From contig NC_052616.1 of the NCBI RefSeq assembly GCF_016545825.1, positions 62,083,278 through 62,147,277 of the forward strand: a stretch of 64,000 nt of DNA, read 5' to 3'. Made by a program: the position numbers and the translations under genes. Source of the DNA: Eucalyptus grandis (lineage: Eukaryota > Streptophyta > Magnoliopsida > Myrtales > Myrtaceae). A model generated the notes under the pieces. The model ran no database searches, was not told where the DNA came from, and saw only the letters and a program-made list of their open reading frames with translations. Positions 53,041 to 64,000 of the stretch are shown piece after piece (position 1 is the first letter of the stretch; each line of letters opens with the position of its first letter).

Positions 53041-53671
53041 ACTCGCGAAAATATTCATGTTACTATTGAGCAAAATGCGAAGAGATGCTAGACAATTAAT
53101 AAATGGAGTATGAATTTGCATACCGGGCTAATGTTCGAGCGACCGTGTAAATCAAGTTAATGAGTAAGAAAAGAAATGGTGAAAAGAAAAATAGAAGTAT
53201 GAGGCGAAAAATCGGAATAAATATTAATAATTGGAACTTGTAAATGACAGAAAATTATTGACAATTTGGATTCTTCTATTTTTCTCTGCTTTTGAGCAGC
53301 ATGCAATAAGGCCCCTCATAAAGAGGTCAAATATTTGGGTGCATGGTCCAGCAAAGGCAAAAATAATCTATAGCAGTAAAGAAACGCAGTAAGTAAAATC
53401 CAAACACACCGTAAAATTGACCATCTGTGCAGTTTGTTCCATAAAATCCATGCATATATATACCCACAAGCAGATAATTAAGCTAGACATATACTGTGGT
53501 CAAACAATTGCAGGAAACCAACCAATACATAAACACAAACTAATCATAAGTAAGTCGCTTGTTTTTGGGTCTCTGAGAGGAAAAACACAATCAAAAGCTA
53601 GCATCCAGCAACGTCTAGAATCCTTCCTCAAAGCTTGGCGTCCCCAAACGCTGCTCTCTTCTTCCATCTTC
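53041..53671. other. Intergenic / 3' region of the MADS gene
   Basis: This should contain the 3' untranslated region of the minus-strand MADS gene. A small open frame (53417-53680) has no recognisable domain. Confidence 0.45.
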
Positions 53672-56231
53672 CTACTCTGAAATGGCCACAAGAAAGCCAG
53701 CAAAAGGGTTACACCGGATCAACAAGTCAGTGACACTTAGTTCACCGATTAACATAAACATAGCCAAAACGTTTTGATGATTACCGCCATAGTTCGAGGG
53801 CTGGAGAAAGTCCTGCAGGTTAGGCTGGGTTGGTTGGAGGCGATATGGCTGAAACGGCGTAGGGAGGGTGGCGAGCTGAAGGATGCTGCTCGGCTGTTCT
53901 TCTCCGTAGAAAGGGAATTGCTCCAGCACATGCTGAGCTTCCTCTGGCTTCGACACTCCTGCCTGTTGATGCCCCATTGCCATGTGTTGCTGCTTAATCT
54001 ATAGCCAGCATCGGTGTCAACATTGACCATAGTCAGTCTTATTACATTGCAATGAGAAACATGTTTCGATACGTTCTCATTTTTTCACAACAAGATTACT
54101 GTCCAAAAGGAAAAACAACTCACAGCAATATCTGGAAAACACTAATATACAGAGCTAAAATCGGTTTGAAAGATTTTTCGGAACATTTTTGCAATTTTTT
54201 TTTTCCTTTTAACTAGCAATGGGAGGCAAACTGGCTAGGTTTCGGCTCAATGCATATTTTGATGTTGCTTTTACGATATGATAAGAGAGTTTGAAAGTTA
54301 ATGAACTGAACCAAACATCTTTCCCTTCAGTTCTATTGCCTACCAGCGGTGCAAGTATTTTGCTAGTGCCATTTTGACTCACCAGATGATATATCTGATT
54401 GTTTTCATCCTGCAGCATTTTCTCCTGGAAATTGTAACCGTGGTCACAAACGTATGAAACTTAAATTCCTTCTTGATGGTAAACAAAAAAGAAATGCATG
54501 TAAACTTAAATTTATTTGGGAAGAAAAAGGATAGTCATACCTTTCTCCGCAGATTGTCCATTTGCTGTTGCATCAGCTCAAACTAAATAATACCCAAAAA
54601 TCAAGAATACAATTCGATTAGTATACATAGATCGACAATTTGAACAACATTGGAAGTGGATTAGCTTACCTTCCTTGCGCGGACCTTGTTGATGGAACAC
54701 TCAAGTTGCTGCTCCATCTGATCAAAATCCTCGAGTCGCATGTTGTTCAAATCATTGGCGGTGTACTGCTGCACACTCAGTTGAAGGTTACACGTTTCCC
54801 TCCGTATCCTCCTTAGCTCATTCTGAAGCTGTTCCTGCAAAACAGTGTTTGACGACATATGAATATGATTAGCCATTATATTTTCCATAAAATTCTTTAG
54901 GGAGAGTGAGACATTCTCATCCAAATATACCTGTTCATTATGCTCCACAGTTTGATTCCCCTTATGGCTGTGGTACTTCCTTATGATTTCTTGCATGCTG
55001 CAAATTCAAATAACCAAACAATGTAAGAAAAATCCATTTGCTCACCATTATATATGGCTAATTCCTAAGTAAGTTAGTTGAATAAGATGAAGCATCCATC
55101 CCTGCTCTAAGTAAATAAATTGTTTACATGAACTCAAAATGGAAATTATATCAAACCAACCATTATTAAAAAAAAATTAAAAGAAATAATATTCATGGCT
55201 CGAATTATCTGACGAATATCATCTAAAGAATCCATAATAAATTACTAGACTGCTAGGGGTGTTAAACTCAAGTTATAAATCTCAAAGCAGTGAGAACTCT
55301 TTTACGACATAATAAAGACACTTTGATCCGTACCAGGTATTTGGCTTTTTTTTTCTTCTTTTTTCTTTTGTTATGTGTAAGCACGTTTCTAATAATCAAT
55401 TTAAGCAGAAAAAAAAAATCCGATTTAGTGATCCCCCAGTTAAAAGTAATCAATATCTAATTATACTCTGTCCATTTAAAATTGAGTAGCTCGAAGTGAA
55501 TAATCACATATATACATAATTCAAGCTAAACTAGAGACATATAGTGAACATTAAGGATGAAATTTAAAAGAGAGGTGTCCGAAGAAGAAACCCTAGCTAT
55601 GGCCTTCCCAGGAGAATTTCAACAACTGGGTTTATGCAAACACTAAAAGAACACAGACAAAGCGCAGAGAAGGAGAGGGAGTAATCACCACATAATTGAT
55701 GCGGGCCCTTTCCCCAAAAACTTCGATTCTCTCCGCAATAAAATGGATGAAAAAAAAAAAACAAGAAAAAGAAAGAATTACGAAAATGAAAAACGTTATG
55801 GGACATTACTAAAGGTTACGATGCAACTTGGGAAAAGAAAAGAAAAGGCAAAAAAAGAACCTGGGAAAAGAAAACAAAAAGCAGGTATATATAGATAGCT
55901 AGATACATCTATATTGCAAGTATCAATCACAGTAAAGGCCAAAGGGGTTTTTTATCAAACAACAATGATCTGAAAAGTATCATTGTCAAATTGAACAAAC
56001 AAGGATTTTTAAGCTAGACCATGAAATGAAAAAAAAGGTTCACCTAGAGGACTGACTGCAGTAATCAAAGATCTTTCCAGAGCTGGAGAAGATGATGAGC
56101 CCGATCTGCGCATCACAGAGGACGGCCAACTCGTGGGTCTTCTTCAACAGCCCCACGCGGCGTTTCGCAAATGTCACTTGCCTCGTGGTCTTGTTCTCGA
56201 TCCTGCGGATTTCTATCTTTCCTCGGCCCAT
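53672..56231 (-). CDS. Bsister MADS-box transcription factor (TT16/FBP24-like)
   Basis: This is a type II MIKC MADS-domain factor of the Bsister clade, which acts in the nucleus during ovule and seed-coat development. Coding exons on the minus strand: 56231-56044, 54997-54931, 54834-54670, 54582-54541, 54424-54383, 53998-53785, 53676-53672. These are 188, 67, 165, 42, 42, 214 and 5 bases, 723 in all, giving 240 residues. MADS domain: [57 protein letters not shown]-box: [35 protein letters not shown]. The C-terminal part has [10 protein letters not shown] and the clade motif [11 protein letters not shown]. Two K-domain exons of 42 bases are typical. The last intron (53677-53784) is 108 bases and open in frame, so its retention would add 36 residues before the same stop. 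The final 5-base exon is my inference. Confidence 0.88.
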
Positions 56232-56584
56232 CTTTGGTGGGTTGATTTCACTCTCGTTTTCTTGCTTTGTCTTGCTGTTGTTTGAAGCTGAAAAAGAGAG
56301 AAGTTTACCCCTTTTTAGCTCACCCAAGTTTCTGTGATTATATATTGTTGCAAGAAGAAAAGCCAAAGATTAGAAACACGTAGCAAATTCAGCAAATAAA
56401 GCAGAAAGACATTGCATTGGTGCTTCAGCTCAGATTTAGGAGTGCATCTCCATTTTTTGATACGCAAACAAGATTAAATGATGGAGTTGAAGAGACAAAT
56501 TGAAGGCTGTCATCGGAAGTGGAAACTCATAGCTTCCAAAAAACCCTAGTTTTCTTATACTTGCATATACCTCTGCACAAAACA

Positions 56585-56620
<36 letters not shown>
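56585..56620. repeat. GA/CT microsatellite in the MADS 5' leader or promoter
   Basis: About 14 ga units (ct on the coding strand) lie some 360 bases upstream of the MADS ATG. Plants often have CT-rich 5' leaders and GAGA-type sites here, and BPC proteins bind such repeats. Whether it works here is not shown. Confidence 0.7.
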
Positions 56621-58790
56621 TATTACCTTCTTCTCTTTCCCTTGCTTGTGGGATTCGAAGATGAGCCCGAAAGCTTGTCTTATGAAGTTATTGAGCTGAG
56701 CAACTCTCTAAAATTAGACCAACTTTAGGTTACTATTTACCAAAGAGCCTTTATCTGGCTTAACCCGAGTCATGCAAAGGGTCCATTCGCATGTGAGACT
56801 CTGATCGTGGATTTGAAATTTCTTTTATGCCAATTAATTCCATATGCAATAGAGAAGTGAAAGAAATGATGATGAGAGTGTCATAACGTGCATGTGGTTG
56901 GTGGCAAAGAAAAAGAGAAATAGATAGTTTCCATCTCATATAAATAAAACCAACTCCCTATTTTTGTTATCCTGGCTTTTTAATTTACAGACAAGCTCTT
57001 GTAATGATACCTTTTCGACGAAGAATATCAGATTGATGGCCTTGCAATAATTGGAATTAGGAGACTAGTTTAGCTAATCATGACAAAAGATTAAACTTGA
57101 AAACTTGATCGATGCATTTCGGTAGCAAACATGCTTCAGCATATAAAAAGTTCAGCTAGGTACGTAGTTTCTTATTTGGACTTAAAAACTTTAAAGAGAA
57201 CATATTTGCCGAAGGAAACATAAGACATCTCATTCTTTAATCAATCTTTACATTTATGTCCATTCATTTATATCAAATCCTTAAATTACAATCCTCTCGA
57301 CACCTCATGAATTGGCTTCACCCCAAGTTTATACTAATGTTGTACCCACATGATTTAAGTTTTAAAGGAGAAACTTGCATGCATATAGGTTATTGAAAGG
57401 ACTTAGCTCAGAACTAGCATCGACCAATTGTACAAATTCAATGTTAAATCATAAAAGGGAGGGAAAATTTAGTAATTGTTAGTATCAAATTGTTGAAACC
57501 GATTGAACACAAAATGAAAAAAATCCAAATAATGGGGAAGTAACAGTGGTTATTTCATTTTCTTTTTTACCATGCATAATTATTGCATGGTGATGATGGC
57601 ACCATGTGGTAATGTTTAATACTCGCCATGATTAAGTAATCTTTCGCTATCTCCTCGTGAAGGGGGTAGGAACAAAGGGTGGACGTCATGCTATGACTAA
57701 TAACCACTCTCTCTCTCTCTCTCTCTCTCTCTCACGCTCTGTCCACGACCGAAGTGGGGCTTTATGAACTTTGCCAATTCTAGGGCAAATTCAAAACGTG
57801 AAAAAGAAAGCAGGTTACCAAGAGTGGATATGACAGCTACCAAGGTTTCTATTTTTTGAAACGGCAAGTGCGTGAATCTGATGTGGTGGTGCCTGTCAAG
57901 CTTCAGAATCAGTTCTTTGGCTCGCCCACTGATTAAGCGTCATTGCATTTCAAACAACCACATGAACATCCATCAAATGTGAATGCTTGTAATAATTGAA
58001 ACAAGCAGTGTTATTAGGACGATGTGAGTGCGCGTTTGGATTGAAGTAAGTGGTAACTACACGCTGTTTCATAAGCACGTAGATTTGACCGAGGAGAAGC
58101 TACCCAATTTGTTTCTCCGCGTTGTATATGCTGGAAAAACTTCCAAGCAAGTTCAAACAGAAAGACTCGAGAAGTTTCGCAGCACTTTAACTTTGTTCAG
58201 AAAAGGAAACTAAGGGCTGGCGTTTGTTGTGATATCCTTCTGCGGTCGATATATGGATGTTAGAAGCAAATCGAGAGAATATTTGGTTGTGAGAAGAGGA
58301 CTTTGTGGTAAAGACAAGGTTTTAGAGTCAGCAAGGATTCGGGGTAGACACTGGAATTCACGAAGGCCAGCCTGATTGGTTCTGTTTGAGGCCGGTTCAG
58401 ATGAGAATCGGGCCCGGCTCACACCAGAATCGGCTTGGTTCTTGACTTCGAAAAGTTGGAATTGATCGAGACCAGTTAGGTCCTCAGATTTCACGTTGGA
58501 GCCGGAGATTCTAAGCAAAATTAATAACAAGTTGCATGGCAGGCATTTCCATGGTAGCGTAGTAGGTTCCGTGGTAAAGTCGCCAATGCCAAGATAGATC
58601 ACAATTGCTGCACGATAGAATTGACTATAGAAACAATTCTCCAGACGAGCTTAAAAGCTCATTTTGATCCAAATCATCTTGACATCATTACTTTCAATGA
58701 AAAATTATCAATGTTCTCTAAAATAAGCGAGGCAATTCCTTTACAGTTTTAGAAAACACCCACTAGGAAGCGTTTCAACCGAAAAGCCCC
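56621..58790. promoter_or_regulatory. Upstream region of the MADS gene with RY motifs and CT repeat
   Basis: No gene is recognised. RY-type motifs (catgca/tgcatg), which B3 factors bind in seed genes, occur at about 57377-57386 (gcatgcatat) and in the near-palindrome ccatgcataattattgcatg at 57571-57590. A CT run lies at about 57703-57734. A weak open frame at 58028-58213 matches nothing. The regulatory reading is inference from motifs. Confidence 0.35.
57703..57734. repeat. CT microsatellite
   Basis: About 15 ct units follow aaccactc and precede acgctctg. Confidence 0.9.
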
Positions 58791-60165
58791 GAGCACATGA
58801 GAATACCTCACTTAAAAAGGTCATAACGTGAGAGGGGATGCCTACACATATGTGATTCCTTATGGCCAACCAACACACGGGTTTGGAGCAGTGAAATACA
58901 AGGAAAACCTGCAATTAATCTCTTGAATGGGAAACAAAAACACTTAGTTTATTAATACTTTTGTTTCTTTTACCTTAAATGGATCGCAACCACATATTGT
59001 TTGAAATTCATTTTTCACATTAAATTCTGCTTTAGAAATGATCAGAGCATTAGAGAGAGTCCAAAAACACACAACAGTAATCGAAGAGGGCTCTCAAAAT
59101 TTGACACTTCCCTACAAGAGGCTGACAACAATTTAATTATCTCTGAAAATGTTTGGTATACAGTCGATTTCCTAATGTATGATCCAATCTCATTTCCGGA
59201 ATTCGATGTGTTATTGTTGTGACAATGCAAATACTATTTGCCACCTTCTATAAGTGTGACTTAAGGATGTCAAATTTCATTCTATGTGGATGTGTTTTCT
59301 ATGAAGGTCTCTATTAGTTCCAAAAAGAGCTATCAAGTGCAAATACAGCTAGTTGAATATACTATCTCATGGAAAAGAGAAACAAATTACGAATCATTAT
59401 AAGCAACCCTTTGTCTTTCTAGAGATGTGTGTGATCGTGTCCATTTCATTCTAGAGCAAAGGAAATTTACCAAAAAGGTTTAACAACAAATTAAATGTAA
59501 TAGATGTGTGTGAGTGCGCACGAGCAAGGATAAAAAAATATTAAAGCTGTTGACCAAATTATGTACCCACAAACTGGAGGTTTATAGGGGTATATGATCT
59601 TGCGAACGTAAGGTGGTGCCATTAGTTTTAAGGCAAAGAAACACTATTTCCCATTTCACACCAAGGATGTACATGTATATACAATGCAACCCAAAGGCAT
59701 AAAAAGAAGTTAATCGCAGTCGATGAGATATTGAAGCTTTTCCATTACCGATTCCACAATATCGTGAGACATGGGACGTCATTGAGCTGGAAAACAAACC
59801 CTAGTTAGGGAACACTTGTTAGGAACATCTATATTTGGAAGTACAAGGTTAATCAAAACTGGTCCCCCCCACACGGCTCCTTTCGTCATCATCACTCTCA
59901 CCCAGCTAGTTTCTGCCTTTGGGCCAACCTATTGCAAAGTTTCAACCACTAGATTTATCAAGCCGGTGTGGACATGAAGCTGCATGAAGTTGACGAGAAT
60001 GCTAACATCATGACTGAATGAGGAACGTCAAGAGAAAGCAGGAAACAAGAGAGAATTTGTGCTTTCTTCTGAAAACAGAGTTTCACGTCGACTTCGACAG
60101 TCTTTCTTCTGAAAACAGAAGGCAGTTTCACGTCGACTTCGACAGTCTTTGTAGGAGTGCATTGC
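58790..60165. repeat. Unrecognised segment, left copy of a diverged tandem duplication
   Basis: The order of shared phrases with 61100-62690 is kept: gaatacctcact(t/c)aaaaagg with tcataac, ggagcagtgaaat(a/g)caagg, gatcagagcatta(g/a)agaga, ctctgaaaatgtttggtat, ttgccaccttct with (a/g)taag, taagcaaccctttgtct, ggggtatatgat, tgtcattgagctgg, and tttctgcctttgg. Short minus-strand frames in both copies share residues (TVYQTFSEI / TTYQTLSEV; DVKLPSVFRRK / GVKLPPVFRRK), so an old coding or structured sequence is possible. I recognise no family. The remaining frames are broken. Confidence 0.6.
60068..60147. repeat. Tandem repeat of about 40-45 bp
   Basis: tttcttctgaaaacaga, an optional aggc, and gtttcacgtcgacttcgaca with gtc occur twice in succession inside the left segment. 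The right segment has a single diverged equivalent near 62620. Confidence 0.75.
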
Positions 60166-60192
60166 ACCATTCAAAGATAGAGCTACTTTCAC

Positions 60193-60226
60193 GGTAGAGA
60201 GAGAGAGAGAGAGAGAGAGAGTGTGA
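60193..60226. repeat. GA microsatellite
   Basis: About 14 ga units followed by gtgtgagtgtg. Confidence 0.9.
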
Positions 60227-60659
60227 GTGTGTTAATTTTTGGAGTATGACATTGAATGTGTTTTGGCCCACACGACTATTATATTTAATTTTATGAAAAC
60301 AACATAAATAATTCCTAAACTCGTTATACATGTTTAGTGGAGATTATTATTCTTCTGCCATAAATCGATAGTCTTCTTCTGCACTCATCTAGCCTAGATG
60401 CAGACTAACTATGAATATTCTCATACTTATATACATCTTATGTATATGTATAAGTGATATATATGTAAAATCTAAAACATCATCAATCCAAAAGTTTAAA
60501 TCGAAATATGTTTGGAATTTGCGTATGAGATACAAGTGGAATCTTGACAACAACTGAAAAAGAAAAAAGAAAAAGATAAGAGTGGAATAAACTATTGGGT
60601 ACCCATTTAATGAAACACTTAAAAAATGATGAATAATGGCATTTTTCATTTATTCCAAA

Positions 60660-60842
60660 ACTTGATATTACATTCTTTTTATTACATCAAAAACTTGATA
60701 TTACATTCGTGTCCATGGATCACATTTCGTCTTGCAAATCGACATAGATGGCTTGAGATTTCACACAAATAAAATCATGACCACATTTCATCTTGTGAAT
60801 CAACATAGATGGCTTGAGATTTCACACAAATGAAATCATGAC
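60660..60842. repeat. Two short tandem duplications
   Basis: aaaacttgatattacattc occurs twice (60657, 60689). Directly after it, a block of about 60 bases with acatagatggcttgagattt and cacacaaa(t)(a/g)aaatcatgacc is repeated head to tail at about 60725-60782 and 60783-60842. Confidence 0.75.
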
Positions 60843-61098
60843 CGTTTAAGGTGACTCTCACCATTAATTAGTGATTGCCCATTGTTGTAATTTTAATATG
60901 AAATCCCATTTAATAATGGAGGCAAAACAAGGAATCTGAAAATATTTGAACTTGGAACTTTTTATTCTCATATTATGTGAGATTTAGTAACAACGTTGCC
61001 ACCTATTTTAATTATCAATTTTATTAGAAAGAAGTAAGTCAATTACTTCATGAAATCAGAAAATAACCTGCTGTGAAACGATCACCTAAAAAGCTTAT
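60843..61098. other. AT-rich spacer
   Basis: Nothing is recognised between the two copies of the duplicated segment. Confidence 0.4.
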
Positions 61099-62692
61099 GG
61101 AAATTATGTGTACACGGAAGAATACCTCACTCAAAAAGGTCATAACAAGTGGAAGCCGATATATCCGTGACTCCCCGTGGCCAAGCAAGACACGAGATTG
61201 GAGAAGTGAAATGCAAGGAAAATCTGCAATTAATTTCTTGAGAGAGCAAGAATCACTTGGGTTACCATTCTTGTGTTTCGTTTCCCATAAATGGATCGCG
61301 AGGGCAAACCGTTTGAAGTACATTTTCCACAAGGAAGTCCCCTCAGGAGGATGATCAGAGCATTAAAGAGAGCCCAAAGCACGTGATCATAATCGAAAAT
61401 GACTCCAAATCCGATATTTGACTGCAAGAGGTAATAGGTTACCTCTGATAATGTTTGGTATGTGGTCGATCTCTCACGACGAATGATCAAATCCCACTTC
61501 CCGAATTCGAGGTGTTTTTGTCGTGTCAGTGCAAACGATGTTTGCCACCTTCTGCAAGCATGCAACAAAAAGCTCCGCTGAGAAATTTAATCTGTACTCC
61601 ATTTAGGCGTGTGAGGAAGAAAGCTTCCTATGAAAGTTCATATTAGCTCCTGCTTTGAAGTTAATCAGGAAAAGAAGCATGAAATGGTCGTCACGCTAGC
61701 TATAGCTTTTGGGTGAGCAAACCCTAGCTAGATCTAGTTGTATATACTATCTCATGAAGTTCTGATCAAGTGTTAACCTTAAGAAATAGAATAAGAATCG
61801 TCATAAGCAACCCTTTGTCTGCCTAGAATTGGAAGCTGGAGTCTTACTGTGCCCTTTTCATTCTATATGGCCTCCCATTTTCCTGTAAGTTCAGCTGCTT
61901 CCTAACCTCATTGAACTACAAATTGAGTGTACTAGACATGTGCGAGTGCACACGAGCAACGGGAAAGGACGTTAAAGACGTCGGACCGAATTATGTAGTC
62001 ATCGTTTTCTTGAAGTTGATATATACCTACAAATTCGGGGTATATAGGGGTATATGATGTTAAGACAAAGAAACGCTCTTTTCCCCTTCTACTCCAGGGT
62101 TGCACATGTATATGCAATGCAGCAAGCGAAACATAAGAAACTTATCATAGTCTATAAGAAGATATTGAAGCTTTCTTATTACCAATGCCACATGACTATG
62201 AGACATAGAATGTCATTGAGCTGGGGAAAAAAAAACCTGAGTCAAAGCGTACTTTGCTGTCATCACTCTTGCACAGCTAATTTCTGCCTTTGGTTTCGTA
62301 GTATTTTTTTATCTAGCTTCATTCTGAAGAGATCTTGAGACGACTACATTCAGTATGCTCATGAACTTAATATCTAGTTTTGCAAGAATAATCATAGATT
62401 TCGCCAAAGTTAGATCGAAACAACGTATTTTGTCCTCCATATCTCTTGTTTTTTTAACTCCGGTAGAAGCTCGTACTTTTGCTAATCTCGTCTGTTGCAG
62501 ACGACAGCTTTTCTCGAGCCTGAGTGCACATGAAGCAGCAGAGACAATCATGACTGAATGCAGCACTTCAGTCAAAGCAAGGAACCAGAAGAATCTGTGC
62601 TTTCGCCTAAAAACGGGAGGCAGTTTCACGCCAACTTCAACGTCATCCTCTTCCCCCAAAATCGATGTTGTCTTATTTTTCTGCACTTCATC
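61099..62692. repeat. Unrecognised segment, right copy of the tandem duplication
   Basis: This pairs with 58790-60165 as described there. Its longest open frame (62309-62686, minus) contains the shared GVKLPPVFRRK residues and the stretch LTEVLHSVMIV, against LDVPHSVMML in the left copy. The similarity on the minus strand suggests, but does not prove, that the ancestral sequence was read leftward. Confidence 0.6.
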
Positions 62693-62732
62693 TATCAGAT
62701 CATGAAATATTGCTAATTAAAGGGTTTTGCAT

Positions 62733-63526
62733 GGGAAGATCATCAAAAATTTCTAAATCTTTTATTCTTTAGCTAGTTCGGTATTAATTATCTTAATTGT
62801 GCCGATTGAACTCTAAATATTTTCAATTTTTGTCAATTGAGTTTATTCGGCCAATTTTGACTGGAAATCACTAATATGAATGCCAAAATCCTAAGTGGCT
62901 AACGTGGGCATGACTAACGCTAATGTCAAAAAATTTAAGTAATATTTTTCAATTTATTTTTTCTTTTTATTCTTTTCTTTTTTTTTTTTTTCCCAACTCT
63001 GGCAGTGCAAGGTCACCAATCAACTATCGCCGATAGCAAGTGAGGCCAACGACTCTCACCTAGCCTAGGCAAGGGCTGCAATGCCCTTGCCAAACACAAG
63101 CGATGGTCTCTATGCTCTCGCCGACCATAGGCCCCTAGATTAGGTGAGGGCCTCACCAATCAACGGGTGAGTATTGCTTGATGAGGACTTGCTTATGATC
63201 GGCGAGGGGTGAAGGTCCTCACCCGTGGCTAATGAGGGTCACAACTCCCTCGCCTCCGTTAGCCTTTGCCATAGGCCAGTGACCTTGCCAACCAAAGTTG
63301 GGAAAAAAAAGAAATAATAAAAATATTATTAAAAATTATCTATGTTACGTAGGTAATGCCATGGAGGACGACTGGCTTCCACATTAATGGTTTCCAATCA
63401 AAATTAATTGGTTGGGCTCAAATGGCTAAATGTAAAAATATTTAAGATCCAATTCATACAATCATAAAATTTAGGATTGAATTGATAAAAATACAACAAT
63501 TTTAAGGTTTTTTAGATAATTTTCCC
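62733..63526. mobile_element. Second Mutator-like foldback element (M2), family of M1
   Basis: The left end gggaagatcatcaaaaattt and right end gttttttagataattttccc are degenerate inverted copies. Subterminal blocks match M1 (ttggccgg-like ttcggccaattttgactgg, aattgagt, gattgaactc). Flanks gttttgcat and attttgtgt agree at 6 of 9 bases. A T/C-rich arm (62940-62995), a GC-richer core (63000-63295) and an A-rich arm repeat the M1 layout. It is clearly older than M1. Confidence 0.7.
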
Positions 63527-64000
63527 ATTTTGTGTGGAACTGTGTTTTTGGAAGTTGAGTATGAGACAAAAGTGGTTGAGTGCTGTGTAGGTATGGAATG
63601 AGTGGGAGTACTACTTTTATTGGCAAAATGAAATATTGGGTATCAATTATTGAAACATTTAAGTTACGTTTCTTTTGAATGATTTAAAAAATTGATCACT
63701 TGTATGCTTAAAATAATCAATCAATAACACAAAGTATTCATTATCGACAATAACTTATACCTGAATATCTTCGTAGGTGATAAAAATATTTTTTGAATGG
63801 TGATTTTTATAAGTAATCAAGGGTGATCGTTTTCTCATAAAGATTTTTTAAATTATTAATTTCTGGTGAAACAAGTGAAACTTAGAATTCCAAGAATAAT
63901 GAGCAATTTTTCATTTATTATGATACATAGAGTCTCGGATTTTAATATTACTTTCATGCAAGTAAAATGACAGCTAGATTAAGATAGATCTCGCCGTCCA
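63527..64000. other. Intergenic, nothing recognised
   Basis: AT-rich DNA to the window edge with no open frame or repeat that can be supported. Confidence 0.4.

Overview
This window is nuclear DNA from a flowering plant (eudicot). The evidence is GT-AG introns in a Bsister MADS-box gene and a delta-COP gene, eLRR receptor-like proteins, the plant-specific DUF247 family, and many LTR, MITE and Mutator-like elements with AT-rich arms and GC-rich cores. A woody rosid such as a Myrtaceae species is my impression only; nothing here proves it.

Layout. 1-3.5 kb: intergenic, with a tandem duplication of about 1 kb. 3.6-8.7 kb: a multi-exon LRR receptor-like protein (RLP) gene broken by at least three frameshifts. 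Remnants of the same family follow near 9.05, 12.0-12.57 and 15.7-17.0 kb. They are separated by a candidate minus-strand transcript start (about 10.8 kb), a 3.0-kb solo-LTR-like element (L1) and a Mutator-like element with long inverted repeats. 17.45-19.33 kb: a hAT-like MITE abutting a TIR element that has captured the 5' part of a CLAVATA1-like receptor kinase gene.

19.7-50.1 kb is a segmental duplication. The ancestral unit was a DUF247 gene (+) convergent with a delta-COP gene (-). The left unit (20.9-27.0 kb) is decayed in both genes. Two solo-LTR-like elements with perfect 5-bp target duplications (L2 27.78-30.91, L3 30.94-33.94 kb) and repeat-rich DNA separate it from an intact DUF247 gene (37.86-39.32 kb), a third DUF247 copy with two one-base deletions (42.29-43.76 kb) and an intact 11-coding-exon delta-COP gene (44.5-49.5 kb, 530 codons plus stop).

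52.2-53.0 kb: a TIR-bounded element carrying a TORTIFOLIA1-like gene fragment. 53.67-56.23 kb: a Bsister MADS-box gene (-) whose seven coding exons give 240 residues. 58.8-62.7 kb: an unrecognised diverged tandem duplication with microsatellites. 62.73-63.53 kb: a second, older copy of the 15.8-kb Mutator-like family.

The likely working genes are therefore few: one delta-COP (COPI coat, Golgi-to-ER transport), one Bsister MADS (ovule and seed coat), and one intact DUF247 protein. The rest is a record of duplication, gene-fragment capture and decay. I see no previously undescribed multi-gene system that the sequence itself proves. The most unusual signals are the recurrent single-G losses in the DUF247 copies, two independent gene-fragment-carrying TIR elements, and a related GC-rich core inside TIR elements whose ends differ.
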